Part shown: positions 43,670 to 55,781 of the stretch, in pieces
Position numbering within the stretch: position 1 is the stretch's first letter
Layout: each line of letters starts with the position of its first letter
Assembly: GCA_025617375.2 (NCBI GenBank)
Contig: JAMYGW020000005.1
Span: 930,001 to 994,000, forward strand
Source of the DNA: Acarospora socialis
Lineage: Eukaryota > Ascomycota > Lecanoromycetes > Acarosporales > Acarosporaceae
DNA: 64,000 nt
Direction: 5' to 3'
Translations under genes and position numbers: made by a program
Notes under the pieces: model-generated
The model's input: the letters and a program-made list of their open reading frames with translations, nothing else
What the model was told of the DNA's origin: nothing
Database searches by the model: none

Positions 43670-44732
43670 GGATGGTTGGGTGGGTTTGAGTGTGAGGTTT
43701 GGGTGAGGATGAGGTTTAGTTAAGGCTAAAAAACCCCACGTTTGTCTTTACCGCGTGCTGTGGGGGCTTGGACCTTGAAGAGCTCACGATGGCACGTGAT
43801 AGCGCGTGTTGCTCTTCACCACTCTCAGCTGTGGGTCGATACTCGTACTTGTACGGCCGTATGAGAAGTTCTCACGATGATCTTCAATCAAGCATATGCC
43901 AGACACTAAAGCTGCATGGGATGCAATTAAATGGACATCATTACTATCTGTCGTTCCTCTCAACATACACGTGCAAACGACTCGGAAAGTGGTGCATTAG
44001 GGGAATCTTCGAAGCGGTGAATCAAACGATACGCTGAACCCAGCTGGCAATTGCCTTAAGAACCGATCCCCAGGTTGCCGGATATATTGACGAAATCCAC
44101 CCTGAGTTGCGCGACGTGTTCCTTCCTTTGAGACCTGCCGATCAAGTATCCAGTCCTATCGCCCAATCTGAGCCCATCGCCGTCCGGAAAACACAAAGAT
44201 GTGAAGAAAAGATCATGTTATCACAGATAGTTTCCTCCGTTCATCAGAGGATATTGACAAAGATCTGATCGCGATGGCGCTGATCGCTAGATTGTGGTAT
44301 ATCAAGATGTGAGATCTTGCGCTGAGTTTTTATCATGTATCTCCTCAGCCTCAGGCTGTCCATCTCACAAGATGGCTTCCGAGGCTATGGCCAGACGAAG
44401 AGAATCGAACGCCAAGTCAACAACAACCACACCCGTTAGAGCATCTGCTGCCTACCACTGCTGTGGTTGTACTTCTGGTGTCCGGAGTCAACACTCAAGA
44501 GATGTCATGTACTATGCCGGTGGCACAGTTCTGTGCTGCAGGTGCACATGTTCGGGGGACTTGCAAATCGCTCATAGTCAGAAAGAAAGGGTATCGGGCC
44601 ATACTCGAAAAACACAACTCCAAGTCGAAGAGGATCCTGCGGAAATGGTATCATCAAGGCGAAATATCAACTATTAGTGCTGTAATCCCTTGCTCGAGAA
44701 TGACGGGGCGTTGAGAAGCTTGCCCGGTTCGT
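43670..44732. other. Intergenic region
   Basis: About 1.06 kb between the start of the unknown basic-tail gene and the stop of the large conserved protein. A Cys-rich frame around 44370-44677 (+) was considered and not accepted. It presumably contains a promoter on the left side. Confidence 0.45.
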
Positions 44733-47700
44733 TCACCAGCCCTGTGGAGCGTCAAAGGTGCTGAACCCGTGGACCTGCAATCTGCGTCTCCTCGCCGCTA
44801 GGGAGAGCCTAGAGCTGGGAGGGTTTCCATCTGCGACGCCCACGCCTACTATCACCGTTTCGTGCCCACCGTTGCCACTTCGCATGTACGATGTGCCGGC
44901 ATTCGATCCATCATGAAAGCTACCGCCAGCAAAGTCGGCGGCTCCATCGCCACCATATCCGACTCCAATTCCATTGGCGTCATTCACAACCCACTCTTCC
45001 GCTCGTCGCCTTCGGTCAACAGGGTCGGCACCTGCTGATCGCTCTGCTGCGTATTTCGTCGTTTCATCTTCTTCAATCCATGTTTTGCCGTCCGTCGAGT
45101 TTGAGGCTGCGTGAGATCTCCAGGGTATAGCTTGCCTACTATTACCGACACCGCTCCCCGACATCTGCGCGCTGGAGTTGCTCAGATGCCCGTTGGTACG
45201 ATTTGCAGAACTCGCACGTCCGCTTGCCGTACTCCTCTTGCTCTTATCTCCTTTGCCATGATCCTTCTGGGCGTTGAAACTTGCATTTGTGGGGCTGTTG
45301 ACGTGTTGCCTGCCGGGGGTCAAGTTCAGCCTTGGATCGGATGCGAATGTGGACCCTGACCATGAGGGATCCCAAGTCACAGGCACTGTCCAGCAATGGC
45401 TCAATTCATGTGCCGCCTCCGGTTCGGCTGGCCAATCATCCGCCGCCCATGGCACAATACCCGCCATCGGCGGACTTAAATAATATGACACGCCGTCTTT
45501 CCATCTCGCATTCGGTGCATCAACTCCGACTGTCGCCAACATCTGCAGCACGCCATAGATGAGGATCCACCGTCCACGGCGCGCATCAAATGGGTCGAGC
45601 GGCCTCACACCGTCCGACTCTTCGAACTCGAGGATTTTCTTCACGATACCCTCGGCCGTACCCCTGTAACGGTTGCGTAAGGTGTAGAGGTTCGAGGCTT
45701 GAGTGTAGCTCAGGGCTTTCGCACGCGCAATGTCGTAAGTTTCGGCAGCGGTCAGGGGCTTCTTCGACCTGGGCCCGAAGAAGGAAGACTTCGTGCTGCC
45801 GCCGGTGGTGTGGACCGGGAAGGAAGGCGGTGTGATTGGATACGGATGTGGGATATGGGGGAAGTTTTGCCGGTTGTCGAAGCCGAGGAGGATATCGGTG
45901 ATGGGCAGATCGGAAGTGTCTGCGCGGAAGAAATTGCCCGACTTCGACTGCATAGTGTGCGGCCGCGAGGACGCAGGTCCACTGGACGCGGCGAAAAAGA
46001 CATCTCGGTCGACAAAGAAATCATAGATCATATGAAAGTCGGTATTGAGTCGTTTGATAATGTCGCGATTGAGCCAGGTATGGTCATTCGTAGGTGGCCA
46101 CCGGCCATACTCATTCTCGTAAAACCTGCGGAGCCACTTGCCAAACCGTTCGAACGCACCTTTCGCCGCTGGTGCCGGTGCTGAGGTGATCGGCCACATC
46201 TCCGAAAAGTCGAACTCGGCGAGCCAGATCTGTGCGCGGTGCACCCGTTTGAGCATCTCCTTGCTCGCCGTTTCGATATATATCCTCGAAACGGCGGAGA
46301 CGTTGCGATATTCGGGGATGTTCTGAAGGCCCAGCTTCAACATGCCAGAGCAATGAACGAACCCTTCGATGTATCCCTCTCTCCATCTAATCATCTCGCT
46401 GAATGCGATCAGGCCCGCGGCATATGATGGGTTGTTGCGCACGTCATCGAAGTTCTTGCGAGCGATGTAATTGGCAATCCACTCAGCCCGATCGATGTTC
46501 CTGGGCAAGTAATCGGGGAACTTGACGATTCGCTCGAAAACGAGATGAAAAGTTTGGAAGAAGGTCTGACCCCAGACGGAGTCCTTATCGAGCAGCATGG
46601 CAAAGAAGTTTCGAGTCGTCAAGTGCCAGAGCAACTGATCCATGCCAGAATCTACACCGGGCCACGGGACGTAGAGCTCATACTGAATGCCCTTCGAACC
46701 TTGCATAGATGGCTTCTTTCTCACCTTCAGCGGGCGAATATGATCAGTCGGACTATCAGGGTCGGTGCTCATTCCTTGAGAATGTTTGGTCTCATGGCCC
46801 ATCGTCGTAATGTCGGGGGTGGTCATGCCGGGCGACGACGCAGGGTTGTGTGGCAAGAACTGCGGGAATCCTTCAGGAACATGTCCGCTCCGCAGTTGCC
46901 TGATGAACTCCTTCGAACCCGAGTTCTCGATCATCTTCGAGCTCAAGCGCATCGAAGGCGCGGGTTTAACCTTGCCCCCATTTGTGAAAAGGTATACAAG
47001 CACATCTCCGTCTTCGAACCACATTTCAGTGTCCTATCGTCGGTCAGTTTGTGTTCCGTGGTGAAACGCCTATAATAATAGGTGGACCTACGCGGCTTGC
47101 CTGATACCCTTGCTCTGGTGCTCTTCCTTGGGGCATATGCGATTCAAACTTGCGAACACGACTGACCAACGCTTTTTGCTGCAGATGGGCTGGCGCATAA
47201 GCGGCAGAGGTGAAGCCGGTTCCAATCTCGTTGGCGGGAGATTTTCCGGAAGAAGTCGACTGAGAAGTGCTTGGAGGCACGCCGAAGCTCTGCGCGCGTG
47301 ACTCCGAACTCGAGCTCCCATACGCCGTGTCCGGTCGCTGAACTTCTCCGGAAGAGGTATCTTGGGTCTTTGCGTTCAGGAACCTGCCCAGCTTACTACG
47401 AAGACTCGCGCTCATGCCATCCAAATGAGTACGGAAATCGCTCTTCTCTATTGCCGATGTCTCAATGACCGGTACACGAGGACGACGAGCATGGTGATGA
47501 TGATGGTGGTGGCAGCTTCTCGCCGAAGAGATGGATTGACGGCGATAAGGGCCATATGTTGCCTGAAGAGCAGCGGAGACGTTCGGATGGAAGGTTGTTG
47601 GAACCGGAGCGACCGGAGGGAGGACCGACAACGCCGAGATAATGTCGTCCTCATCTTGTTCTCGGAGTTCCTGACGTCCTCTAGTGCTCTTCTTCTCGGC

Positions 47701-47745
47701 CAGCTCCGTCTTCTTGGCTCGTACGTAGGCGCTTCGACCGGACAT
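44733..47745 (-). CDS. Large conserved fungal protein of unknown function
   Basis: Two exons (47745-47092 and 47033-44733) around a 58-nt intron (GTAGGT, CTGACC, ATAG) give 984 residues. Seen: an N-terminal Ser-rich region with a run of seven histidines after SARSC, an ordered centre beginning DTEMWFEDGDVLVYLFTNGG, then SMRLSSKMIENSGSKEFIRQL, YELYVPWPGVDSGMDQLLWH, LTTRNFFAMLLDKDSVWGQT, a helical middle, WILIYGVLQMLATVGVDAP near residue 780, and a Ser/Gly-rich tail. I recognise the WFEDGD and FFAMLLDK blocks as those of a widespread Pezizomycotina family annotated only as a domain of unknown function. No catalytic motif, signal peptide or membrane segment is visible. The splice is firm because only it links the two conserved parts. 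Confidence 0.8.
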
Positions 47746-50308
47746 GTTGGAGATCGGTTGTGCGTGAATGGGTTAGGTTTTGCGTGAATTGGGGTGAGGT
47801 TGGCGAATGAGGACGGTGATCTGGCCGATCTTCAATTGTTCCAAAAGAACGACACGGATTAGATCATTGACGATGTATTAGAACCTTAGAGAATGCATCG
47901 AGAGCTCATGTTGAGCGGGCAAGAGTGGTGGACAAGAGGGGAAGGAGTGAGGTCGAAAGGTAAAGGACGGAAGGTTTAGGTGGGTGTTAAATGGTTCGCA
48001 CCAGTCAGACAGGTAACGATAGGGCTGGTTCACCGAGCTTCGAGCTTGAACGTTAGAACACAAGCCGCAACGGATCACCCGCGGTCACTAACCTCAAGGC
48101 CCGCAGATGTCGAGTTGATGAAGGTTAGGTGCAAGTGTTATGATTGACATTCAGTAAAGGCCAGTAACCTCTCACGTGCTTTCTGAGTGCACATCGGTTT
48201 GTTCAAGATGCAATTGGAGCTCTGGTGAGCAACAACATGCAGAGCAGCAGTAACAATGGTGACGATGCATGATGATTGTCTCTCGGAAGGAGAGGTAAGG
48301 TCATTGTTTTTTCAGGAAGTGCAACGGTATATGCAAGTGTATGTACTCATACCTTGTGTTCAAGGGGATAAGGTACAAGCACTGCAAGGCGGAAGAAAGG
48401 CAGTCTGACATGGAGCTGAACGGTTAGGTGTGACCATCCTTCCCTCGATGTGGCTGCTTCGTAGAAAATCATGGACCTAAGCTACCCTATCTGTGTCCAC
48501 CGACTCGACCCACGTCCTCCGGGTCAAACTCAATACCCATGCCATGCCTTGCGGCAGTCGCTTCAGGACGGCGTGTGTGGCCCTTGCAGAAATCTCCAGA
48601 TCATGAAAAGCAGAGTGGTCGGCGCATATAAAGGTGCAGAAGGGGATGTGAAGCTAAGGTAATGCGATGTATCCTACCTTATATGAATGTACCTCAGGTA
48701 CATGCCACACCTTACCTTACCCCATACATCTTAGATTGGAGCCCTGACGCAGCTAATGGTAGAAACTTCCTTGTAGCATAGGTCAGGTAAATCCCTTCGA
48801 CAGCTGTTTCATCTTTGAGTAGATACTGGCATATGCCACGTCTTTGTCCGACGTCACATCGAACGGCTCTGGACTCGACTGCATCTTCCCTTCTGCGCGA
48901 ATCCGAAATGCTTTATATTGTGATTGCAATCCATTCTGTGAATAGTGATCGAACCGTTATCTGCAAATCACGGCACAAGAATGAGTTCATCGACCCTGAT
49001 ACAACTCACGACGGTTGAGGAAGTAGGTCCGAGGAATGACGGGAAGAAGAACGGAAGAATCAACTTATTATTATTTTTCTTCGAATCGCGCCAACAGGGC
49101 CGGCTGGAAGCGGAAGCTAGTCGCTACCTAGCGCTTCCAGGGCCTTGAACCTTCCCCCCCCCCACACTTTCCAGAGGTCGATAGAAGCGCTCCAGCACTG
49201 ACTCGCGATGGTTCCACGGTCCGGTTGAAGTCCCGTACCTGGTATGGTATTAGGGTTGAGTATAAGCTAGCTTCCAGTGCGCGCACTTGTTGGAGGCAGC
49301 TCCGTATCACCATCGATCCGAATGGCAACGGACAGGTCCCTTTGCATACATCACAATCTCCCCAAGGGAAGCCGCATCATACCTGAACCTCACTCGAGTA
49401 CGGTCATCGAAGCCAAGAGCGACGGGCAAAGCATTAATATCAAGGATACTGACCGAAGCTCAAGGCTACCCACCTTACCCAGAGCCATACCTCGATCCCA
49501 TCCCCGTCACCTTCCGTTCGTTCCATACCTTACTCTGATACCTACCTTACCTACCTTACTGACACCAAACTGGGGTTATGGTCTGTGCGAGACTTGTATC
49601 AGTGTCGGTGCCATTTAACCCGACGTATGGGGCATCGCGCTTCCCACGTCACACCAGCCCAGACCATCCCGGTCGATCTGAAGCATTGGGATTATCCTCT
49701 GTCCCCGACCTACAATTCAGCTGTATTCGTCTCCACGATCTGGATCCCTGACGGCTTTACCCTTCTAGTATCATTTACCTGTCGGACACCCGTTGCCGCG
49801 CATGCGGTCTCTGATTCGCACGTCGCTTTGCCTTATCTCGCCTGATGCGGACCATATGATTCTGGTTTCCTTCCTACCCTGAAACTTAATCTTCTTACAC
49901 TCATAGGCGGAGTAGTATGTGATAATGTGAGAATTGTTCTATTGTCCGTGACTCGACGTCGGGAGAGTTTGCCACTCTACCTCTCAGGGATCTAAGGGGA
50001 CAACTTGATGCCGACTGTGATTGCTTCATGATTGCCGGTAATAAGCAAGGCTTGGGGTGCTGGAAGAGAGGTCCAAATGTTAGTGGATAGATAGGAGGAT
50101 TAACACAGCGCTTGAGTACTCTGAAAGGGAATGAACAAATCTAGCCTGACGCGCCGGACCTCAAGTCTGTGCTTCGGCAGTATCATCTGCAAGGGATTGC
50201 AATAAAGCTGCAGGTATAGGACGTCTCGGCGTGGTAGCCTTATATACAGAACTACATTACCGTCATCGTAAAGCGGCTTGCCCACGGCGTCCTTGACATC
50301 CATGTCCG
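47746..50308. other. Intergenic region, about 2.6 kb
   Basis: This separates the start of the large unknown protein (-) from the 3' end of the sphingomyelinase homologue (-). Only short frames without resemblance to families are present. It has a run of ten C residues at about 49154-49163 and TACCTTACC-type motifs at 48708-48723 and 49541-49560. Confidence 0.45.
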
Positions 50309-52662
50309 TCAGTTCGGCCCCTGCTTCTGCGGACATAGATTCCCAAGCGCCGAACTGCCCGATCTGATATAGCAGACCTTCTGCTGCCCACATGCGATCG
50401 ACGTGCAATTCTTCGTGACCGCGCTGCTCTTCGTTTCGAACAGGTTATATTGGCTTACCAACGTCTGGTTCGTCAGCATGCGCTGCGCGACGCCATTCCA
50501 GAAAGTCGCGTTCAACGGAGCCGTCTTCGGCCAGCTACCATTATCATATGCCGTGCGAGCGTCGTATTCGAACTTCCAGACGGGACTTGTCCAGCTGTTG
50601 GCCTCGGAGATGTTGGCAAAGTAGGTCTGAATGCCCATGACCTCGAAGGTCTTCGCATCCACCTGGTAGAGCTGCCAGCCCGCGTTGTTGCCACTGAGAG
50701 GGACCACAGAGGGACCGATGAATCCCATAGCCAACGGCTTGCTGTAATCTACCGCGGTTGTGTTGCGTAGCATCGACGTCGAGTTCTTGCTCGCATTGGA
50801 GGAATTGCTGCTGGCTAAACTTGAAGCCGCATAGTCGTAGAAGATCTGAATTTGGTCTTCATGCGTGTGGCCCTGTATATCACACAGCTCAGTAGATGAT
50901 TTTGGCACGGATTGCTTGTCTGCTTACAAAGAAGACACCAGCAATGGTGGCGGGGGAAAAGCGGCGCACAATCGAGTAGAACAGTGCACTGGGATTGGGT
51001 AGCGCATTCGTGCCATCATACCCGCTCAGGACGTGGCCGATGATCCAAGCTCTTTGACCTGCTTGCTCGCAAGCCTGCAGCTCAGAGATTACAAAGGACA
51101 AGATGCCTGACTGATCTGGGTTTGTAAAATTGAAGTAATTGAACACATTAGCTCTGTACCAGAAATCGGTGTTGAGAGAGATGATGCGGAGGCCTTGCGC
51201 TGTGGTATGAGCGTAGGCCCCGTAGTGGGTGCTAGCATATCCAGCTTCAGTTGAGTTGATCCATCCGTCTTGCCGCCAGAGCGAAGACACCAGCTACTTC
51301 AGTCAACGACATGACCGCTCTGCGTCAGTGGGCTGGCTTACCTTGTAGTTCCAGCTGAACGCATTTGTGGACCCGTTCCCACCATTGATGCTGTTTGGTG
51401 TGTTATATGCTTGCGGGTAGCTGTCATGATTGCCAAGGGTTGGGTAAACAGGCTGGAGCGACATCAGCACAGTTAAACCCAGCAAAGATACGGTCGTCTT
51501 ACTGAATTTCCCATCTCCGCCTTGAACAATGCATACGTGACGTTCTCCTCATACTCCACGTAGGCTTGCGAGAGCTGATCGTCTCTGTCGTGGCTGACAA
51601 TATCTCCCGTGAAAATGGTGAAGCTAACATCAGACTTGTTGATGAGTTGGGGCATTGATGCGAAAGCGCTTATGGCCAAGTCCGGAGGTGCATCGCAGTA
51701 CAGCGCTCCAAATCGAGAAGCGGGCACACTTGCATTCTGCCTCCCGGTGTGAAGCTGCGCGTTGGTGCTATAAGGACGGCAGCAGAGCGACTGCGAGCAA
51801 TTGGCCTCGGAACCGATAGCGTATCTTGGGTCGATATGCGTGTCGCTCATATGCAGGACGTTGATAGTTTTGCCTGCAATACTGTCATGAGCAACCTGCC
51901 TCTGACGTGTCTTGAGGACATACCTGAAGGTGGTGGAGCGACCATAGCACTGGTAGGCTTCGGACTGAACCATTGACTCTCGTCTATCTGGATCACAGGC
52001 GGCCGATCACAGCTGTTCCATTGGTGGAAGCACCAAGCTTGCATGTCTCCTGTGGATAAAGACATCTTCTGAAAGAGCTGTGCCCAATAGGGTCCGACCC
52101 CGCCGACACCGGAAAACTCCTGCTCGCAGGTTGCAGCAGAGATCTTGAACTTGAAAGCGTTGCCTAGCCTCCATCAATTCATATCCCGGTTCGAAACATG
52201 CAGAATGTGGACGCGACATACATGTCCTGATCAGCAAATTTGTGATCGTGGTTGCTGGTTGGGTCAATGCCGCCAAATGCATGATCTCGGTCGTGGTGAT
52301 GCATTTGGAGCAGTTGCCGGAATATTGACTACCGTTGACAACGGCCACGATATCTCTGAAGAAGGAATCTTCAATCTGGGAGCTGCCCAGGGATTGTCAT
52401 GAGCTTCTGCACGGAATTGCTGAGCAAAGTCTTACCTGTTCAGACTCGGGAGTGGGGCAGGAGGCGGTGAGGTTGTGTTGTACGGTGGTACAGGACCTGA
52501 GCCATTGTAGTAGAAAGTAGGACCCCCATTGTCGCCGATTGTGTTGGTCAGATTCGGGTTCAACGCTTGTGGTGTGGAGGTGGTAGCCCCAAAGGCAATA
52601 TCAAGGACGGACAACAGTGCAACAGCGGTAGCATGTCCAAGGCCGATCATCTTGCGATGCAT
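50309..52662 (-). CDS. Secreted acid sphingomyelinase-like phosphodiesterase
   Basis: Seven exons (52662-52436, 52382-52222, 52163-51924, 51873-51503, 51452-51342, 51293-50928, 50872-50309) separated by introns of 48-58 nt, all GT-AG and phase-consistent, give 679 residues. Seen: a signal peptide, a saposin-B-like region with paired cysteines (NCSKCITTTEIMHLAAL ... CEQEF ... WCFHQWNSC), then a calcineurin-like metallophosphoesterase core: Asp220 and His222 in VLHMSDTHIDPRY, Asp300 in FTGDIVSHD, Asn341-His342 in LGNHDSYP, His457 in WIIGHVLSG, and GHTHED at 493-498, plus a Cys-containing C-terminal domain. Family role: hydrolysis of sphingomyelin-like phosphodiesters, zinc dependent, secreted or vacuolar, glycosylated (many NxS/T). 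The true substrate in fungi is uncertain. Confidence 0.9.
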
Positions 52663-53623
52663 TCAATTGGCAATGGCGGACAAGTTGAGGAAGAGAAGCG
52701 CAAGGTGCATCGACCGGGCCCTTTGTAGGGAGTCTTCATTGAAGAGAGTGGTCATGGCTGCCCTCATTCCGAGAGATTGAACTCGAGGTAAACTCCAGGA
52801 ACGGGTTATAGCTGACATCAGAGGAAAACAATATCGGGGAAGAGGACCAATGAAGAGCTTGGTCCCGGCCATGAGGAGCAAGCTACAGAGATACCCCACC
52901 CTGTACGGGTTGGGTGAAGAAGCAAGCATACATGCAGATGGTGGTACGGAGAATAGGTATGTTGTTGCCCGAACCATTATTACATGACTTTGGTGTAATA
53001 GGTAGTTTATCTTCTGGGAAGATCTGATTGTAGAACACAGGCCACGTGCTAAGGCCAGGATTGAGGACTGGAGTAACGAGTACAGCCGTACAAGGTATTC
53101 AGCCATGAGTCCCCTTAGTATGGTTGTCCGACCACCAAGGGTAGAATCTCGTAGGTCTTTGTCGGGTGTGCGCTGCTCAATGCGTCTCATTGGTTCCTTG
53201 ATAGGTAAGGTAAGGTCGTTCATTGCGGGGGGCTTCGTCCTATAGTCGAGGGGATTCTAGGGTATACCTTGGTTGAACACGTAAAAGTGAGTCTCCCAAT
53301 ATTTGCCTTTATCCTTTTTCACTATACAGTAGATTATATCTGGGCAACCGGATATGCAATCAGTCCATCAACACTTTCGAGTACCATGCGAGACACTCCG
53401 TACAAAGATGGCTATATGTCTCATTATCTCAAACACCTGAAACGCTGCGCTAAGTTCGTGAGTCATGTCTATGTCGGAAGTTTTCCGATCACAAGGATAT
53501 GAGAGAAAAGAGCACTCTCCACCTTCCACTCCCTGATCCCTCAATGCCTGTCCATTGACCGTATTAACGGTATGTATTCCGTCCACTCCGCTCAATACAC
53601 CACAATCCTTTGCAAGGCAAGTC
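52663..53623. other. Intergenic region upstream of the sphingomyelinase homologue
   Basis: About 960 bp. A chance 186-codon minus-strand frame ends just before the ATG of the phosphodiesterase but has no recognisable feature; the stretch is better explained as promoter and leader plus the 3' UTR of the MARVEL gene. A GGTAAGGTAAGG motif lies at 53204-53215. Confidence 0.5.
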
Positions 53624-54332
53624 TCAGACATATCCTCCACGAGAATGGTGATGGGAGTGCCCCGACCGGCTATGCCCTCTCCTGCTGTCGTGACTATAGC
53701 AATTGTCAGCAACAAACCTCCTCAGTTGACCAGTAGACTCAGAATACCTATGCCGACGGACCACGCGCTCTTTATCCCTCTCATGTCTGTGCATGAACAG
53801 CAACAAGATGCTCGTGATGAAGAAAAAGATGCAGTTCATAATGCCAAACGCAAAGCACGCCTTGAGCATTGCGCAGGTCTTGTTGACATCAACGGCAAAG
53901 GGCGAGTTGGAGGTCTGCCCAAAGTATCCAAACGGACCTAGGCTGATGTACAGCGGGCCGGTGGTGAAGTTGGTGCAACTGGCGTTGGCAATGTCGCGAA
54001 GCTCGACCACACTCGCGATGAAAGCGCCGACGAAGCACATGTCGATGAACGAAACGAAGTAGGAGGAATTGCGGGTTGAGCGGCGGCGGAGGAGAGTCGC
54101 TATGCTCCAGGCCGCCGCCAGGACGGACGTTATGAAGAGCACGAGGACGTAGTTGGGCGTTACTAGGTCAATGTCAGGATCTATTCGTAGCCAAACCTGA
54201 GATGAGCAGCCACTTACGCTGATTCGAAGAGACAAACCCGTTGACGAAATATGCTAGCATGCCAAGTGTGGGAATGAGTGTGACGATTTGCAGCAGTCGC
54301 CAGCAGCTGAAGAGGATCCCAGCAAACCCCAT
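53624..54332 (-). CDS. MARVEL-type four-pass membrane protein
   Basis: Three exons (54332-54218, 54162-53748, 53693-53624) with introns of 55 and 54 nt give 199 residues. Seen: four hydrophobic segments, starting GFAGILFSCWRLLQIVTLIP, then LTPNYVLVLFITSVLAAAWS after the first splice, YFVSFIDMCFVGAFIASVVE and CFAFGIMNCIFFFITSILLL, followed by a short basic His/Ser/Arg-rich cytosolic tail. This is the common fungal MARVEL-like integral membrane family, inferred to sit in secretory-pathway or plasma membrane; no specific role is known. The second intron is stop-free and a multiple of three, supported by a CTGACAATTGCTATAG acceptor; if retained, 18 residues are inserted in the tail. Confidence 0.82.
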
Positions 54333-54978
54333 GTTGGCGATACTATAGGGATCCTCGACTTCTGTCCGGAAATCCTAAGACAGGAGTCGCTTGAGAAGGA
54401 GCTGAACTTCGGAGTCGAAGTGTGGTAAGGGAATATCAACAGCAGTTAGAACGATCAGTCCGGGTTCAGGCAAGTATGCGAGATAGCAGGATTCGAAAGG
54501 TTTACCCTGATATGGTCAGGATCTGGGAAGGCGGAGCGACGTAAAGGACGACTATCAGGTATCCTGAAAGTCTCACTCTGAGCAGAGCAGACCTGTGTAA
54601 CGGATGACGTTATTCAAAGTAAAGTACAGATTAAGAAACAATGTACGGAGTAGTACTGATGAGAAGTTCAATAAAACGAATCGCTATTATAATGATGACT
54701 TATTGGCGTTGGCGCTGATGAGCACGAGCTTTGGAGAGGCTGGCTTGTGGATTGGCGGGGCTGGTCTCGCTTCACTCTCCACGCCTGGTTTGGCGTTGGA
54801 TCTTCCGCCACGGAAGATCGACAACTTACAAAGTCTACGCAATAGAGCTTGGCTTTCTAGGCTGCACTTACTTCACGAGTGTATTTATATCAAGCCCGAA
54901 GCTGCCCTTTTCAGACATCATGTCGGCTCAAGCACCTTCCTTAGCTGAGAAACGGATCTATGCAGGTAGTCGTGTGAG
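54333..54978. other. Divergent intergenic region
   Basis: About 650 bp between the starts of the MARVEL gene (-) and the F-box gene (+), so it should hold both promoters. No gene was seen. Confidence 0.5.
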
Positions 54979-55781
54979 ATGGCTCAAACATTGGTCTTGA
55001 CCTTTCCATCAGAGCTCATTCTATGCATCTGCGATCACCTTGACTGTTTTGCCGACGTTGCTGCCCTTGCCCGTACCGCACCCATCCTGTACAATGTCTG
55101 GAGTTCAATGCAACCAGAATATCTTACTTCATTATTCTTCCCAAGATTCCGCCGTGCACTGCTGAAGCTAAAGTCTTATTTGACGCCGAGCACGAAGCCG
55201 GAGTCGCGCAATGGCGTCCAGGAAACGGCCACGAAGCGGTCGTCCACAACACCAAGCACTTCCTCTCGAATGCGGACACCATATCCCACATCTGTGATCT
55301 TTTCGACAGTGAGCTGGGCAGCCACCTCAAGGGTCACTGGGCACACCACCCGTCGACCATGAGTCTCACTGAACGCGCTCGCTTCACCCGCGTCTGCTAT
55401 CTTGCGTGGGCCTATCTCACCCATGCTGGTATACCGAATCCACGGGAACGGCTATGCTCATTCTTAGCTGCCAGGACCATGAATGAGCTTATCCATATAC
55501 GTAGCGTGGCCTTGTGGATGCATGCGTGCACGCCTGAGTCTCTTGGTGTCCTGACCGGTGAGAACACGGACAATGCGGAAGGTTTGCCAGAATCCGTTAA
55601 AACCTGGGCAAACGGTCTGGAGACAATGGCGGAGCACTGGTCGAGGAGGGTGAAGGTGAAGCTTTACAGCTATTTTAACTGGGACTATAATCGGCCCGCC
55701 CTTCTCGTTGCTTTCCATCTTCGATATGATCTCACGGAATTTTTCGCAAAGGCGTGCGTTCAGAAGGGGATTAAGCAATGA
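54979..55781 (+). pseudogene. F-box-type protein gene with an apparent one-base frameshift
   Basis: The N-terminal 43 codons (54979 to about 55106) encode an F-box-like helix set, LTFPSELILCICDHLDCFAD and ARTAPILYNVW. From about 55104 the protein-like reading continues in another frame: NATRISYFIILPKIPPC, then EAKVLFDAEHEAGVAQW and on to a stop at 55781. Many fungal F-box proteins have the continuous order LYNVW..NA..I...ILP, so the two frames read as one gene of about 267 codons interrupted by loss of one base in the TTCAAT stretch at 55104-55109. No intron explains the switch. It could be a pseudogene, a real allele, or a sequencing or assembly error. Starting at the ATG at 55359 would give only the C-terminal 140 residues. 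Confidence 0.6.

Noticed and set aside
44294-44714. Cys-rich + strand frame (YHCCGCTSGV...CCRCTCSG) and an overlapping second frame
   Set aside because: Cysteine spacing fits no zinc-binding or secreted family I know, no signal peptide, and no convincing splice partner.
52663-53223. 186-codon minus-strand frame abutting the sphingomyelinase homologue start
   Set aside because: No domain, no signal peptide, biased Arg/Ser/Leu content, and it lies where the promoter and leader are expected.
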